Assembly (NCBI RefSeq): GCF_902859745.1
Contig: NZ_CADIJW010000013.1
Coordinates: 58,985 to 122,984 of the forward strand
DNA from: Achromobacter dolens
GTDB taxonomy: Bacteria > Pseudomonadota > Gammaproteobacteria > Burkholderiales > Burkholderiaceae_B
Length of the DNA: 64,000 nucleotides
Direction of reading: 5' to 3'
The notes under the pieces are model-generated. The model saw nothing but the letters and a program-made list of their open reading frames with translations, did no database searches and was not told the DNA's origin. The stretch's first letter is position 1; the number at the start of each line of letters is the position of its first letter. The translations under genes and the position numbers were made by a program. This document shows, piece after piece, positions 24,845-33,617 of the stretch.

Positions 24845-24870
24845 TCTAAAGATCCTAATCCATCTTTAGA
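24845..24870. promoter_or_regulatory. Inverted repeat upstream of the LysE-like gene
   Basis: TCTAAAGAT-CCTAATCC-ATCTTTAGA is a perfect 9-bp inverted repeat with an 8-nt spacer, in an AT-rich stretch that contrasts with its GC-rich surroundings. Size and place fit an operator. Confidence 0.6.
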
Positions 24871-24912
24871 AATGCTGAATATTTTCCGGCGGCGTCATGG
24901 CGCCGCCCCGCA

Positions 24913-25164
24913 TCAATGGCGCGGACCGTCTTGGCCGGGTTGCAGCTTGGCCAACTGCGCCTGCAGCGAATCGAGCAGCAACTGCAGTTGCTCGGACGTC
25001 ACGGCATAGACGCGCCCTCGTTCGCTGCGCGTGGCCGCCGCGGGCGACGGGGCGGCCAGGAAGTCCAGCCGCAGCAGCAACGAATCGTGTTCCACCAACG
25101 GCATCATGGCCCAGCCTGTCACCGGCGAGACGGCCTCGCCGGCCTTGAAATCTCTGTCTTGCAC
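24913..25164 (-). CDS. BssS-like biofilm regulator family protein
   Basis: An 83-residue protein starting at GTG 25164 (AGGA nine bases upstream). The core PVTGWAMMPLVEHDSLLLRL and the later VYAVTSEQLQLLLDSLQAQL match the layout of E. coli BssS (PLVGWDISTVDSYDALMLRL), with a similar length and charged C-terminus. BssS affects biofilm formation through an unknown mechanism. The assignment is from remembered pattern similarity. Confidence 0.6.
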   Translation of the reverse strand: MQDRDFKAGEAVSPVTGWAMMPLVEHDSLLLRLDFLAAPSPAAATRSERGRVYAVTSEQLQLLLDSLQAQLAKLQPGQDGPRH

Positions 25165-25316
25165 CTTTGCATCCTGTTCACGCGGTCGGCAGGCGACCGT
25201 ATCCCGGGATTTTATTTATTCAGCTTATTGTCAGCAAGTGCGTTGAAAAGGAGACTTCCGCGGACTGGTGATCGAAACTCGGACCGAAAGATAGGCGCCT
25301 GTGCGGAAAGCGGGCA

Positions 25317-25344
25317 ACAAAAAGGCGCCCCGGAGAGGGCGCCT
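25317..25344 (-). terminator. Rho-independent terminator of the DUF465 gene
   Basis: 8-bp stem AGGCGCCC / GGGCGCCT with loop CGGAGA (25323-25344), followed on the minus strand by TTTTTGTTG. Confidence 0.85.
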
Positions 25345-25371
25345 GTTGTCAGGCGAGTGCGTGAAACCCGC

Positions 25372-25596
25372 CTAGCCGGCGTTCTGGTCCGCCGCGCGCA
25401 GCAGGCTGTACAGCTTGTCCTTGAGCAGCAGTTTTTCCTTTTTCAGGACTTCGACGCTGGTGTCCGAGGCCGGCACGATGCCCGCCTCCATATTCTTGAT
25501 TTCCTGGTCCAGGTCGTTGTGACGCTGGAACAGGGCGGAGAAATGTCCGTTTTCGGCTTTCAGGCGGGTAATCAGTTGGCGGTACTCAGGGAACAT
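25372..25596 (-). CDS. YdcH/DUF465 family small coiled-coil protein
   Basis: ATG 25596 gives 74 residues (MFPEYRQLITRLKAENGHFS). This is the standard DUF465 opening, followed by LFQRHNDLDQEIKN and the basic helix LKKEKLLLKDKLYSLLR. It is predicted to be two antiparallel helices. The function is unknown. A terminator follows at 25344. Confidence 0.88.
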   Translation of the reverse strand: MFPEYRQLITRLKAENGHFSALFQRHNDLDQEIKNMEAGIVPASDTSVEVLKKEKLLLKDKLYSLLRAADQNAG

Positions 25597-25867
25597 GACG
25601 GCCTCTTGCGTGATCCGGTTAAGGGGGGGCTGCGCGGGGCCGGCGGGCCGGCCCGTAAATGAGCTGTCGATTCCATGACAGCCCAATGGCCTGCCAAAGT
25701 CAACCCGCCAGGTGGCGCGCCGCAGGGCGGACTTGATGCCACGCAAAAGGCGCGTCAAGAGGAGCGCCGCGGGGGAGTTGCTTGGTCTTATCTTTTCACG
25801 TTTATTTACATGGACCGTTTCGGGCCGGGGATACACTCGCTTCCCCGTGGTCTGCCATAAAAGTGAC

Positions 25868-27013
25868 ATGAATCAGCGCGCGCCCATCTATCGCCGAGTC
25901 CTGGCGTTGTTCCAGCAGGAGGGCCGTATTCATCCGGGCACCGGAATGATCACCGGCGTGATTGCGCTATTCCTCGCGATCCTGTCGGTGCTCGGCGTAC
26001 TGGCATTTCACTTTCCGGCGTATCTGACGACGCCCGAACTGCGTACTTTCTACACCGTCGACGCGATGCGCACGTTGCTGTTCGCCGCCTTGCTGGCGTC
26101 CGGCACCATCGCCCTGACCAACATCGTGTTCGGCCGCCAGCGCTGGCTCAACATCGCCGCGTTCGTGCTGGTGTGCGGCGCGGTCGCCGCCGGCGGCAGC
26201 CAGGTGGTAGTGACGACTTCCAACACCGGCCATCATCCCTACCTGGGGCTGGACTGGTTCATCCTCGACCTGCTGGCCTCCAGCACCGTTTTCATCATCT
26301 TCGAAAAGCTGTTTCCGCTATACCCGGGCCAGCCGGTGTTCCGCGGCGAATGGCAGGTGGACATGAAGCACTTCCTCTTCAACCACCTGTCGGTGGGCGC
26401 GGTGCTGCTGTGCATCAACTTCTTCGTGCACCGCTTGTTCTCGTGGGCCGCGTACGAACCGCTGCAGCAGGCGATCCAGTCGCTGCCTTACCTGGTGGAG
26501 TTGTTCGTGGCGGTGCTGGTGGCGGACCTGGTGCAGTACGCCGCGCATCGGGCGTATCACGAGGTGCCCTTCCTGTGGCGCATCCACGCGGTGCACCACA
26601 GCACCCGCACGCTCGACTGGCTGGCCGGCTCGCGCCTGCACATCGTCGAACTGCTGATCACGCGGGTGGCGGTGCTGGGCGTGCTGTTCGCGCTGGGCTT
26701 TTCCAAGCCGGTGCTGGATGCCTACATCATCATCGTCGGCTTCCAGGCGGTGCTGATCCATTCCAACGTCAAGCTGCCATGGGGCTGGCTGCGCTATATC
26801 ATCGTGACGCCGGACTTCCACCACTGGCATCACTCGTCCGACACCGAGGCGATCGACAAGAACTATGCTGCGCACCTGTCGTTCATCGACTACCTGTTCG
26901 GCACGGCGGTGCGCGGCACGGGCAAGCGCCTGCCGGAAAACTACGGCATTCTCGATAACGACATGCCCGGCACGTTCCTGGCGCAGCAGGCCTACCCCTT
27001 CCGCAAGAAGTAG
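25868..27013 (+). CDS. Sterol desaturase / fatty-acid hydroxylase family membrane protein
   Basis: ATG 25868 (MNQRAPIYRRVLALFQQ) gives 381 residues. The N-terminal half has several membrane helices. The C-terminal half holds the histidine boxes of di-iron hydroxylases: HRAYHE, HAVHHS and HHWHHS. The enzyme should be a membrane oxygenase or hydroxylase of lipids; in bacteria the substrate is usually unknown. Confidence 0.9.
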   Translation: MNQRAPIYRRVLALFQQEGRIHPGTGMITGVIALFLAILSVLGVLAFHFPAYLTTPELRTFYTVDAMRTLLFAALLASGTIALTNIVFGRQRWLNIAAFVLVCGAVAAGGSQVVVTTSNTGHHPYLGLDWFILDLLASSTVFIIFEKLFPLYPGQPVFRGEWQVDMKHFLFNHLSVGAVLLCINFFVHRLFSWAAYEPLQQAIQSLPYLVELFVAVLVADLVQYAAHRAYHEVPFLWRIHAVHHSTRTLDWLAGSRLHIVELLITRVAVLGVLFALGFSKPVLDAYIIIVGFQAVLIHSNVKLPWGWLRYIIVTPDFHHWHHSSDTEAIDKNYAAHLSFIDYLFGTAVRGTGKRLPENYGILDNDMPGTFLAQQAYPFRKK

Positions 27014-27024
27014 GCCGTCCGGCG

Positions 27025-27753
27025 CTACATCATCTTGACCGCGCGGCCGATGAACTGGATCGGTCCGGTAGGCCTGCCGATGGGAGACCCGGTGGCGGGC
27101 TCCAGCGTCAGTTCGAACAACTGATTGGGCTCCAGCGGCGGCAAGGCATCCAGCGGGATGCGCACCGGTTCGCCGGGCTTGACCAGGCCCAGGGACACCG
27201 GAGCGGACCAGCCGTCGGCCTTGGTCCAGAATTCCAGGGCGCGGTCCGGCGGCACCTGTACCGCGGCAATCGGGACGAGCTGCACGTCGTGGCTTCCTGC
27301 CTGGGCCTGTATCACCCAACCGGGCGCCTGCGACTGCGGCGCCACCAGCACCACCATGTATTGCGTGGCCGCGGGCGTCGACACCGGACGCAGCGACAGG
27401 GCGACCGCCAGGGTCAGCGCCGCGGCCAGGCCGCAAGCGGCCGCGCCGCGCCAGAACGGCAGGCTATCCCAGAGCGTGGCGCGCGTTTGCCGGGGCTTGG
27501 GCGCGGGCGCGGCCTGGCCCGCGTCCAGCGTGGCCGCGATGCGCGGCCAGAGGCCGGGCGACGGGTCGATCGGGGTGGCCAGATCGGCCAGCGGCAGCAG
27601 TCGCGCTTCCCAGCGGTCGACGGCGGCGCGCAGCGCGGCGTCGTGCTCCAGGCGGGCCTCGACTTCGCGCCGGCGGGCGCCGGGCAAGATGCCCAGCACG
27701 TATTCGCCGGCCAGTTCGTCCAGGCCTTCCGGGGTCGTCGGCAGCGCGCTCAT
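27025..27753 (-). CDS. RskA-like anti-sigma factor
   Basis: ATG 27753 overlaps the sigma gene stop as ATGA; 242 residues. Residues 1-80 carry the zinc-less anti-sigma fold (LDELAGEYVLGILPGARRRE), one membrane helix lies near 95-120 (GAAACGLAAALTLAVALSL), and the C-terminal region is the RskA extracytoplasmic domain. It should hold the partner ECF sigma factor inactive until an envelope signal arrives. Confidence 0.9.
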   Translation of the reverse strand: MSALPTTPEGLDELAGEYVLGILPGARRREVEARLEHDAALRAAVDRWEARLLPLADLATPIDPSPGLWPRIAATLDAGQAAPAPKPRQTRATLWDSLPFWRGAAACGLAAALTLAVALSLRPVSTPAATQYMVVLVAPQSQAPGWVIQAQAGSHDVQLVPIAAVQVPPDRALEFWTKADGWSAPVSLGLVKPGEPVRIPLDALPPLEPNQLFELTLEPATGSPIGRPTGPIQFIGRAVKMM

Positions 27754-28319
27754 GCCAGACATTCCTTCAGCGCTTTGAGGCTGCGCTTGATCCAGGCTTT
27801 GACGGTGCCCAGGGGGGCGCCGATACGTTGCGCGATCTCGCTTTGCGACAGGCCCTCGACGTAAGCGTGCAGCAGGCAGTTGCGACGCACCGGCTCCAGT
27901 TGTTCGAGGCACGGGCCGATGCGGCCGGCGCTGTCACGCCATTCGAAAGCGTCGCGGGTGTCGTGCCAGGCCTGCATCGAGTCACGGATATCCAGGGCCG
28001 CGGCGGTGTCTTCGTCCATGCCGGTTTCGTGGCGGCTGTCGCGCACGGCGTTCAGGGCGAGGTTGCGGGCGATGCGGTAGAGCCAGCCGCGCGCCGAGCC
28101 CCGCGTGGCGTCGAAGCCGCCGGCCTGCTTCCAGATATTGACGAAGGCGTCGTGCACGATGTCTTCGGCGCGGGCGCGGTCGCGCAGGATGCGCTGGGCC
28201 ACGCCCAGCAGGCGTGGCCCTTCTTGCCGATACAGCGCCTCGAGCGCCGCGCGGCGGCCCGCCGCGCACTCCTTGAGAGCCGCTTCGTAATCGAAATCCG
28301 GGGCGGGGCGTTGCGGCAT
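27750..28319 (-). CDS. ECF RNA polymerase sigma factor
   Basis: ATG 28319 (MPQRPAPDFDYEAALKEC) gives 189 residues; a longer start at 28379 is possible. Region 2 contains LRDRARAEDIVHDAFVNIWK and GWLYRIARNLALNAVRD; region 4 contains LSQSEIAQRIGAPLGTVKAW. It is the SigK/RpoE-like partner of the RskA-type protein encoded next. The DUF3455 gene upstream on the same strand is a plausible target. Confidence 0.92.
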   Translation of the reverse strand: MPQRPAPDFDYEAALKECAAGRRAALEALYRQEGPRLLGVAQRILRDRARAEDIVHDAFVNIWKQAGGFDATRGSARGWLYRIARNLALNAVRDSRHETGMDEDTAAALDIRDSMQAWHDTRDAFEWRDSAGRIGPCLEQLEPVRRNCLLHAYVEGLSQSEIAQRIGAPLGTVKAWIKRSLKALKECLA

Positions 28320-28416
28320 GTGCGCGGGCCTGGCGACGGTGGGTGCGGACCCGGGCCGGGCCCGGGCGGGTGACAGCATATTACCGGAGTCCGCCCGCCC
28401 GCCAAGCCCCGCCGTG

Positions 28417-28980
28417 TCAGTCCGCCTTCCAGAAAATGTAGTCGGCCTGGTAGGCGACCTGGCTGCGCTGGCCCAGGGTCGCGGTCGTGCACGGCGTCTG
28501 TGGCGCCACGCCGCCCTTGAGCGCCGTGCGCTGGATATAGGCCACGCCCGTCAAGGCGCCCGCGCCCATGGCGGGATTGGCCTTGACCAATTGATAGGGC
28601 AGGTTGCCCGCCCCGGCCGGCGCCACGGCGACCTGGGTGCCGGTCAGCTTGGAGCCGTCCGCCGCTTCCCAGGTGGCGGGAGGCCCGTAGTACGTGCCGA
28701 CCTGCTTGCCCTGGCGGTCGTTCAGGACGGCCTTGGGACCGGCGAAGACCCATTCAGCCTGGTCTTTCGCGTCGGCCTTGGCGCGGCACTCGTAGGTGAT
28801 TTCACCCTTGCCCACGGTTTCCCAGGCCACTTTGTGGCCGCCGGGCACGCGGACGTCGGCGGGCAGCGCGTCTTGCGAGTACGCCATGGCCTGGAAGGCG
28901 CCAAGCGTGCCGCACGCGGCCAGCATGGCGGTGGCGAACAGGCCGGCGCCAGGGCGGCGGAGGGGGAAGCGAGTATTCAT
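28417..28980 (-). CDS. DUF3455 exported protein
   Basis: ATG 28980 follows a GGAG site; 187 residues. Residues 1-33 form a signal peptide with a basic start and a hydrophobic core ending CGTLGAFQAMA. The mature part includes GGHKVAWETVGKGEITYECR and ends VAYQADYIFWKAD, the DUF3455 layout. The function is unknown. It precedes the sigma/anti-sigma pair by 97 bp. Confidence 0.87.
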   Translation of the reverse strand: MNTRFPLRRPGAGLFATAMLAACGTLGAFQAMAYSQDALPADVRVPGGHKVAWETVGKGEITYECRAKADAKDQAEWVFAGPKAVLNDRQGKQVGTYYGPPATWEAADGSKLTGTQVAVAPAGAGNLPYQLVKANPAMGAGALTGVAYIQRTALKGGVAPQTPCTTATLGQRSQVAYQADYIFWKAD

Positions 28981-29118
28981 GAGCGGTCTCCTGCGGGTAG
29001 AGGGGATCTGTCTGCAACGACACACGGAATGCGCGCCGTTGCAGGTACTACACGCGAGAGACGGATTTGGATGCAGGGCGAACTGGCGCCGCAATGGCGG
29101 CGGCCGCGCGTCGGAGGA

Positions 29119-30054
29119 TCAGGCAGTTGCCAGCGCCTCGTCCTTCCAGCGTCGCTTGTCGCGCAGGGGCGGGGTGCCGAACAGGCGGCTGTATTCGCGG
29201 CTGAACTGCGACGAGCTTTCGTAGCCCACGGCATGGGCCGCCAGCGCCACGCCTGCATCGTCGGTCAGCATCAGCCGCCGCGCCTCCTGCAACCGCAGGT
29301 GCTTCTGGTATTGCAGCGGGCTCATGGCCGTGGCCTGTTTGAAGTGATGGTGCAGCGACGATACGCTCATGTGGACGTCGCGGGCGATTTCCTCGACCCG
29401 CAGCGGCTGGGCGTAGTTGTCGCGCAGGATGCGGATGGCCTTGGCGACGCGGTTGAGCTGGCTGTCCTGCAGCACGGTCTGGCGCAGCACCACGCCCTGG
29501 CCGTTCATCAGCAGGCGGTACAGCAGCTCACGCTTGATCATGGGCGCCAGGATCGGGATATCGCGCGGCGTGTCCAGCAGCCGCAGCAGGCGCAGCATCA
29601 CGTCCAGCAGCGTGCCGCCCAGCGGGTTGATGCACAGCGCGCGCGAAGATTCGGCCGGCACCAACGGCGGCAGGTTCTCGTCGCTGATCAGCTCGGTGAT
29701 CTCCTCCGGGTTCAGGTCCAGCCGCAGGCCCAGGTAGGGCAGGGTCGGGCTGGCCACGGACACCTTGGCCACCACCGGCAGGTCGACCGACGAGATCAGG
29801 TAGTGGAAGGGATCGTACTCGTAGGTCTCCTCGCCGATCAGCAGCCGCTTGGAGCCTTGGGCGATGACCGCCAGCGCGGCCTTCTGCAGGCCGGGCTTGG
29901 GGCCGGTCGGCTGTGACAGGCGATGCAGGTACAGGCCCTCGACGGGGGTGTCGATGGATCCTTCCTGCGTGCCGGTCATGCGTTCCAGCAGGCACAGCAG
30001 TTCGTGCCGGGCGGGCTCGAAGACGGGGTTGGGGGTGTGGTCGGCGGGAGGCAT
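29119..30054 (-). CDS. AraC-family regulator (YqhC-like)
   Basis: A 311-residue protein with the AraC_N (PF06719-type) sensor: GLYLHRLSQPTGPKPGLQKA and IGEETYEYDPFHYLISSVDL. The C-terminal double HTH reads VEEIARDVHMSVSSLHHHF and VALAAHAVGYESSSQFSREY. This branch includes E. coli YqhC, which senses aldehydes and activates aldehyde reductase genes. It is divergent from an aldo-keto reductase, with a direct-repeat operator between them. Confidence 0.9.
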   Translation of the reverse strand: MPPADHTPNPVFEPARHELLCLLERMTGTQEGSIDTPVEGLYLHRLSQPTGPKPGLQKAALAVIAQGSKRLLIGEETYEYDPFHYLISSVDLPVVAKVSVASPTLPYLGLRLDLNPEEITELISDENLPPLVPAESSRALCINPLGGTLLDVMLRLLRLLDTPRDIPILAPMIKRELLYRLLMNGQGVVLRQTVLQDSQLNRVAKAIRILRDNYAQPLRVEEIARDVHMSVSSLHHHFKQATAMSPLQYQKHLRLQEARRLMLTDDAGVALAAHAVGYESSSQFSREYSRLFGTPPLRDKRRWKDEALATA

Positions 30055-30179
30055 GGACGGGCTCCGGGCAAGGCGGCCTTGCGCGCGCGTGGCGCGGGCC
30101 GCTGGAGAATCAGGCGATGTCCAGTGTAGACCCAGTCAGCACACGTTCGGGGGCATGCCGGAGGGGGTGCGGAGAAATA

Positions 30180-30264
30180 GGCAAAAAATGCGGAGGATCG
30201 GGCGCGTCTCCCACTGTCGGGTGCGATGGCCAGAGAATCGGGCAAAAAAAGGGCAGGATCGAGC
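30180..30264. promoter_or_regulatory. Two 24-bp direct repeats, likely AraC operator
   Basis: Copies at 30180-30203 and 30241-30264 share 20 of 24 bases (GGCAAAAAA-x-G-x-G-x-AGGATCG-x-GC), 61 bp apart centre to centre, close to six helical turns. They lie between the divergent AraC and aldo-keto reductase genes, where this regulator class binds direct repeats. Confidence 0.7.
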
Positions 30265-30365
30265 ATCCATCCCCCGGCGCTGGCGACGCATACTGTTTTC
30301 ACCCCGGCCATGCCGGCGCCGTCCATCCCGGGACGGCCGCCGCGCCGCGCCCAGGAAGGAGTGCA

Positions 30366-31415
30366 ATGATGCGGTACAAGAAATTCGGTAGCACCGGCCT
30401 GTTCGTCTCGGAACTGTGCCTGGGCACAATGACCTTCGGTGGCGAAGGCGAGCTGTGGAGCAAGATCGGCGCCTTGCAGCAGGAAGACGCCAACCGCCTG
30501 GTGGGACGCGCGCTTGAAGCGGGCGTCAACTTCATCGACACGGCGGACGTGTATTCGGAGGGCCGTTCCGAGGTCATCACTGGCCAGGCGCTGCGCGACC
30601 TCAAGGTGGCGCGCGACGACGTCGTCATCGCCACCAAGGTGTTCGGCCAGACCGGCGCCGGCGTCAACGCCCGGGGCAATTCGCGGGTCCACATCATGGA
30701 GGGCGTCAAGAAGAGCCTGGCGCGCCTGCAACTGGACCATATCGACCTCTACCAGATCCACGGCTTCGATCCGGCCACGCCGATCGAGGAAACCGTTCGC
30801 GCGCTCGACAACCTGGTGCAGCATGGCCACGTGCGCTACGTCGGCGTGTCCAATTGGGCGGCCTGGCAGATCATGAAGGCGCTGGGCATCGCCGAGCGGC
30901 TGGGCCTGGCCCGCTTCGAATCGCTGCAGGCCTACTACACCATCGCCGGGCGCGACCTGGAGCGCGAGCTCGTGCCCATGCTGCAAAGCGAGGGCGTAGG
31001 CCTGATGGTGTGGAGCCCGCTGGCGGGCGGCCTGCTCAGCGGCAAGTACAGCCGCGATGGCCAGGCCGCCGCGGGTGATCGTCGCGCCCAATTCGACTTT
31101 CCGCCGGTCAACCGCGAGCGCGCCTTCGACAGCATTGACGCCTTGCGCCAGGTGGCCGACGCGCGCGGCGTCTCCGTGGCGCAGGTGGCATTGGCCTGGC
31201 TGCTGCACCAGAAGGCGGTCACCAGCGTCATCATCGGCGCCAAGCGCGTCGATCAGCTTGACGACAACCTGGCGGCCACGGATATCCGCCTGACGGCCGA
31301 AGAGCTGGCGGCGTTGGACCAGGTCAGCGCCCTGCCGCCCGAGTACCCGGGCTGGATGTTCACGCGCCAGGGCGAGTTTCGCCGCAAGCAGTTGAGCGAG
31401 TCCGACGCCGCGTGA
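30366..31415 (+). CDS. Aldo/keto reductase
   Basis: ATG 30366 has AGGAAGGAG upstream; 349 residues. TIM-barrel aldo-keto reductase motifs: FIDTADVYSEGRSE (Asp and Tyr of the tetrad), VIATKVF (Lys), IDLYQIHG (His), and SVIIGAKRVDQLDDNLAA (phosphate clamp). NADPH-dependent carbonyl reduction, probably of aldehydes given the YqhC-like regulator opposite. Confidence 0.92.
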   Translation: MMRYKKFGSTGLFVSELCLGTMTFGGEGELWSKIGALQQEDANRLVGRALEAGVNFIDTADVYSEGRSEVITGQALRDLKVARDDVVIATKVFGQTGAGVNARGNSRVHIMEGVKKSLARLQLDHIDLYQIHGFDPATPIEETVRALDNLVQHGHVRYVGVSNWAAWQIMKALGIAERLGLARFESLQAYYTIAGRDLERELVPMLQSEGVGLMVWSPLAGGLLSGKYSRDGQAAAGDRRAQFDFPPVNRERAFDSIDALRQVADARGVSVAQVALAWLLHQKAVTSVIIGAKRVDQLDDNLAATDIRLTAEELAALDQVSALPPEYPGWMFTRQGEFRRKQLSESDAA

Positions 31416-31552
31416 GCGGGCAGGGACTTGGACCGGGAATGGACGGCGGTGGCGGCAAACCCCGCCGGCCAGGGCGATGAGGCGGGTAGAATCCAGGAAC
31501 CGGGCGCGGCCCGTTCGCCGGCCGCGCTGCCCTTTTTCCGGGAGTTCCCGCT

Positions 31553-31942
31553 ATGAAGCGCTATGCGCGCGCCGCCGGCCTGGCGGTCGTCATGCTGGTT
31601 GCAGGCGTTGGCGCCGCCTCCGCGGCGGCCCGGCCCTCTTTCGATAGCGCCCGCGCCAAGAGCGGCGCCGAGAAAGCCATTTGCGGCGATCCAACGCTGG
31701 CCTTGGCGGCGGAGCCCTACAACGCCCGCTGGCTGTGCGATATGTCGGGCAAGGCCGAGGCGCGCGGCGCTACCCTGGTGGTCCAAGAAAAGGATGCGCC
31801 CGGCTGGACGCTGGTGCTGCGCCGCAACGGCGCGGGCCTGGTCGCCCAGGAGGCGCGGCCGCCGGGCGGCAAAAGCGGTGACTCTACGCCCAACTGTGGC
31901 TCGGGCGGCTCCATGGACGGCACCTGTTTCGCCGTACACTAG
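31553..31942 (+). CDS. Exported hypothetical protein
   Basis: A 129-residue protein with signal peptide MKRYARAAGLAVVMLVAGVG ending ASA. The mature part has paired cysteines (AICGDP, RWLCDM, PNCGSG, GTCFAVH), suggesting two disulfides in the periplasm. It resembles the lysozyme-inhibitor-like/LprI-type layout only loosely. It ends 9 bp before the DUF1275 gene, so they may share a transcript. The function is unknown. Confidence 0.72.
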   Translation: MKRYARAAGLAVVMLVAGVGAASAAARPSFDSARAKSGAEKAICGDPTLALAAEPYNARWLCDMSGKAEARGATLVVQEKDAPGWTLVLRRNGAGLVAQEARPPGGKSGDSTPNCGSGGSMDGTCFAVH

Positions 31943-31951
31943 CGCGCCGCC

Positions 31952-32710
31952 ATGACCATTCCCTTCCTGCGCCAGCTCACCGCGGTCAGCCGCACGCCGC
32001 AGGCCAACCGGCGGCTGGCGTATTTCCTGACTTTCATCGCGGGGGCCGTCAACGCGGGCGGTTTCCTGGCCGTGCAGCAGTACACCTCGCACATGTCGGG
32101 CATTGTCTCGATGATCGCCGACCACATGGTGCTGGGCGGCCTGGCCGTGGTGGTGCAGGGGCTGGCCGCGCTGCTGTCGTTCGTGGCGGGGGCGGCCACC
32201 TCGGCCTCGCTGATCAATTTCGGCCGGCGCACGCACCTGGCCAGCGAGTTCGCCCTGCCGCTGATGGTCGAGGCGGTATTGCTGCTGGCCTTCGGCCTGC
32301 TGGGGGCGAACCTCGAGAACCTGCGCTGGTTCTACGTGCCCGGCACCGTGATGCTGCTGTGCTACATCATGGGCCTGCAGAACGCGATGATCACCAAGGT
32401 GTCCAAGTCCGAGATCCGCACGACCCACGTGACCGGCATGGTCACCGACATCGGCATCGAACTGGGCAAGCTGTTCTACTGGAACCTGGCGCACGAGGAC
32501 AGGGCCGGCGCGGCCCCGGTGCGGGCAGACCGCGGCAAGCTGATCGTGCTGAGCACGATGGTCACGCTGTTTTTCGCCGGCGGCGTGACGGGCGCCTATT
32601 CCTTTTTCCACTACGGCTTCGGTTCGACCGTGCCGCTGGCGCTGTTCCTGATGGTGCTGGCGGCGGTGCCGGTGGCCGACGACATCCGCCATTTCTTCGC
32701 GCGTCCTTAG
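31952..32710 (+). CDS. YoaK family (DUF1275) membrane protein
   Basis: A 252-residue protein with six to seven hydrophobic helices. The conserved blocks TFIAGAVNAGGFLAVQQYTS-HMSG near the start, YIMGLQNAMITKVSKSEIRT in the centre and HVTGMVTDIGIELGK are the DUF1275 signature. A transporter function has been suggested for the family but not shown. Confidence 0.9.
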   Translation: MTIPFLRQLTAVSRTPQANRRLAYFLTFIAGAVNAGGFLAVQQYTSHMSGIVSMIADHMVLGGLAVVVQGLAALLSFVAGAATSASLINFGRRTHLASEFALPLMVEAVLLLAFGLLGANLENLRWFYVPGTVMLLCYIMGLQNAMITKVSKSEIRTTHVTGMVTDIGIELGKLFYWNLAHEDRAGAAPVRADRGKLIVLSTMVTLFFAGGVTGAYSFFHYGFGSTVPLALFLMVLAAVPVADDIRHFFARP

Positions 32711-32732
32711 TGCGCCCGCTTCGGCGCGCGGT

Positions 32733-33548
32733 TCAGGTCTTGGCGTGCGCCAGCACGACCTGCAACGCCGCCGCCGTCTGCCAGTGCAGTTTTTCCAGGC
32801 GGGAATCCGTGGCGGGATCGGTGATGGCACGGCCATTGGCGCCCACTGGATAGGGTTTGCCTAGCAGTTGCGCCATGTCGATCTGGTAGTGGCTGCTGTC
32901 GCCATACGGGCGCTTGCCGTCGATGAAGGGCATCGGCCAGAAGGCGTCGCCTTCGCGCAGCACGGCTTCCAACTCGCCCTTGCCGGCCTCGCGCCAGTTC
33001 GCCGCGCGCAGCAGGGTCAGGTGTTCGGGGCGAAGCTGGAAAACCCCCTGCGCATCCACCCCGCTGTCGGGAAAATCGAACGCCTCGCGCCGCGGCGCCG
33101 GCAGGGCGTAGCGGCCGGGCGCCAGGCGTGCGATGTCGCGCACGTAGGTCGGCACCAACCGGCATGTCTCGGCCAGTCGTCGCGTCGCCAGCGGCCTGTC
33201 TGACGTGCCCAGCAACGTCATCGCCGCCGCAACGGTGTCCCTGCCGCCCAGCGGATGTTCGAACTCGATGCCCGGCGCGCCGGACTCCACCGGAATCCAG
33301 ATCACTCCCAGCCCGCCCATCAATTTGGCGTGGTCCTTGCCATAGCGAATGCCCGCCAGGTCCGTCTGGAAGACCTGGCGGATGATGGCGTTCCGGTCCG
33401 TCGGCGCCGTGGCGTTGGCGGCCGCCGCAAGGCACAGCGGCGCGCAGGCCAGGGCCGTCAGGCCCAGCGCCAACGCCCGCCGGGGCGGCGATGCGAGAGG
33501 CGCTTGCATGTCGGGCGGCAGAATCGGTTCGGACGGCATGCGGGGCAT
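32733..33548 (-). CDS. Exported hypothetical protein
   Basis: ATG 33548 with AGAGGAG nearby gives 271 residues. A signal-like segment PPRRALALGLTALACAPLCL ends AAAANA; the paired arginines might allow Tat export. The mature protein has no recognised domain; conserved-looking blocks are FDFPDSGVDAQGVFQLRPEH and FIDGKRPYGDSSHYQIDMAQ. Unknown function, monocistronic. Confidence 0.7.
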   Translation of the reverse strand: MPRMPSEPILPPDMQAPLASPPRRALALGLTALACAPLCLAAAANATAPTDRNAIIRQVFQTDLAGIRYGKDHAKLMGGLGVIWIPVESGAPGIEFEHPLGGRDTVAAAMTLLGTSDRPLATRRLAETCRLVPTYVRDIARLAPGRYALPAPRREAFDFPDSGVDAQGVFQLRPEHLTLLRAANWREAGKGELEAVLREGDAFWPMPFIDGKRPYGDSSHYQIDMAQLLGKPYPVGANGRAITDPATDSRLEKLHWQTAAALQVVLAHAKT

Positions 33549-33617
33549 GGGGGGGGCTCCTCTGGTGGATTTCCTTGTCGGGGCAGAGCCGGGCGACAAG
33601 CATAGGAAAGAACGCCG

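Noticed and set aside
28318-29916. Plus-strand open frame of 532 codons
   Set aside because: It runs antisense to the DUF3455 and AraC genes and has the same low-complexity composition as other shadows.
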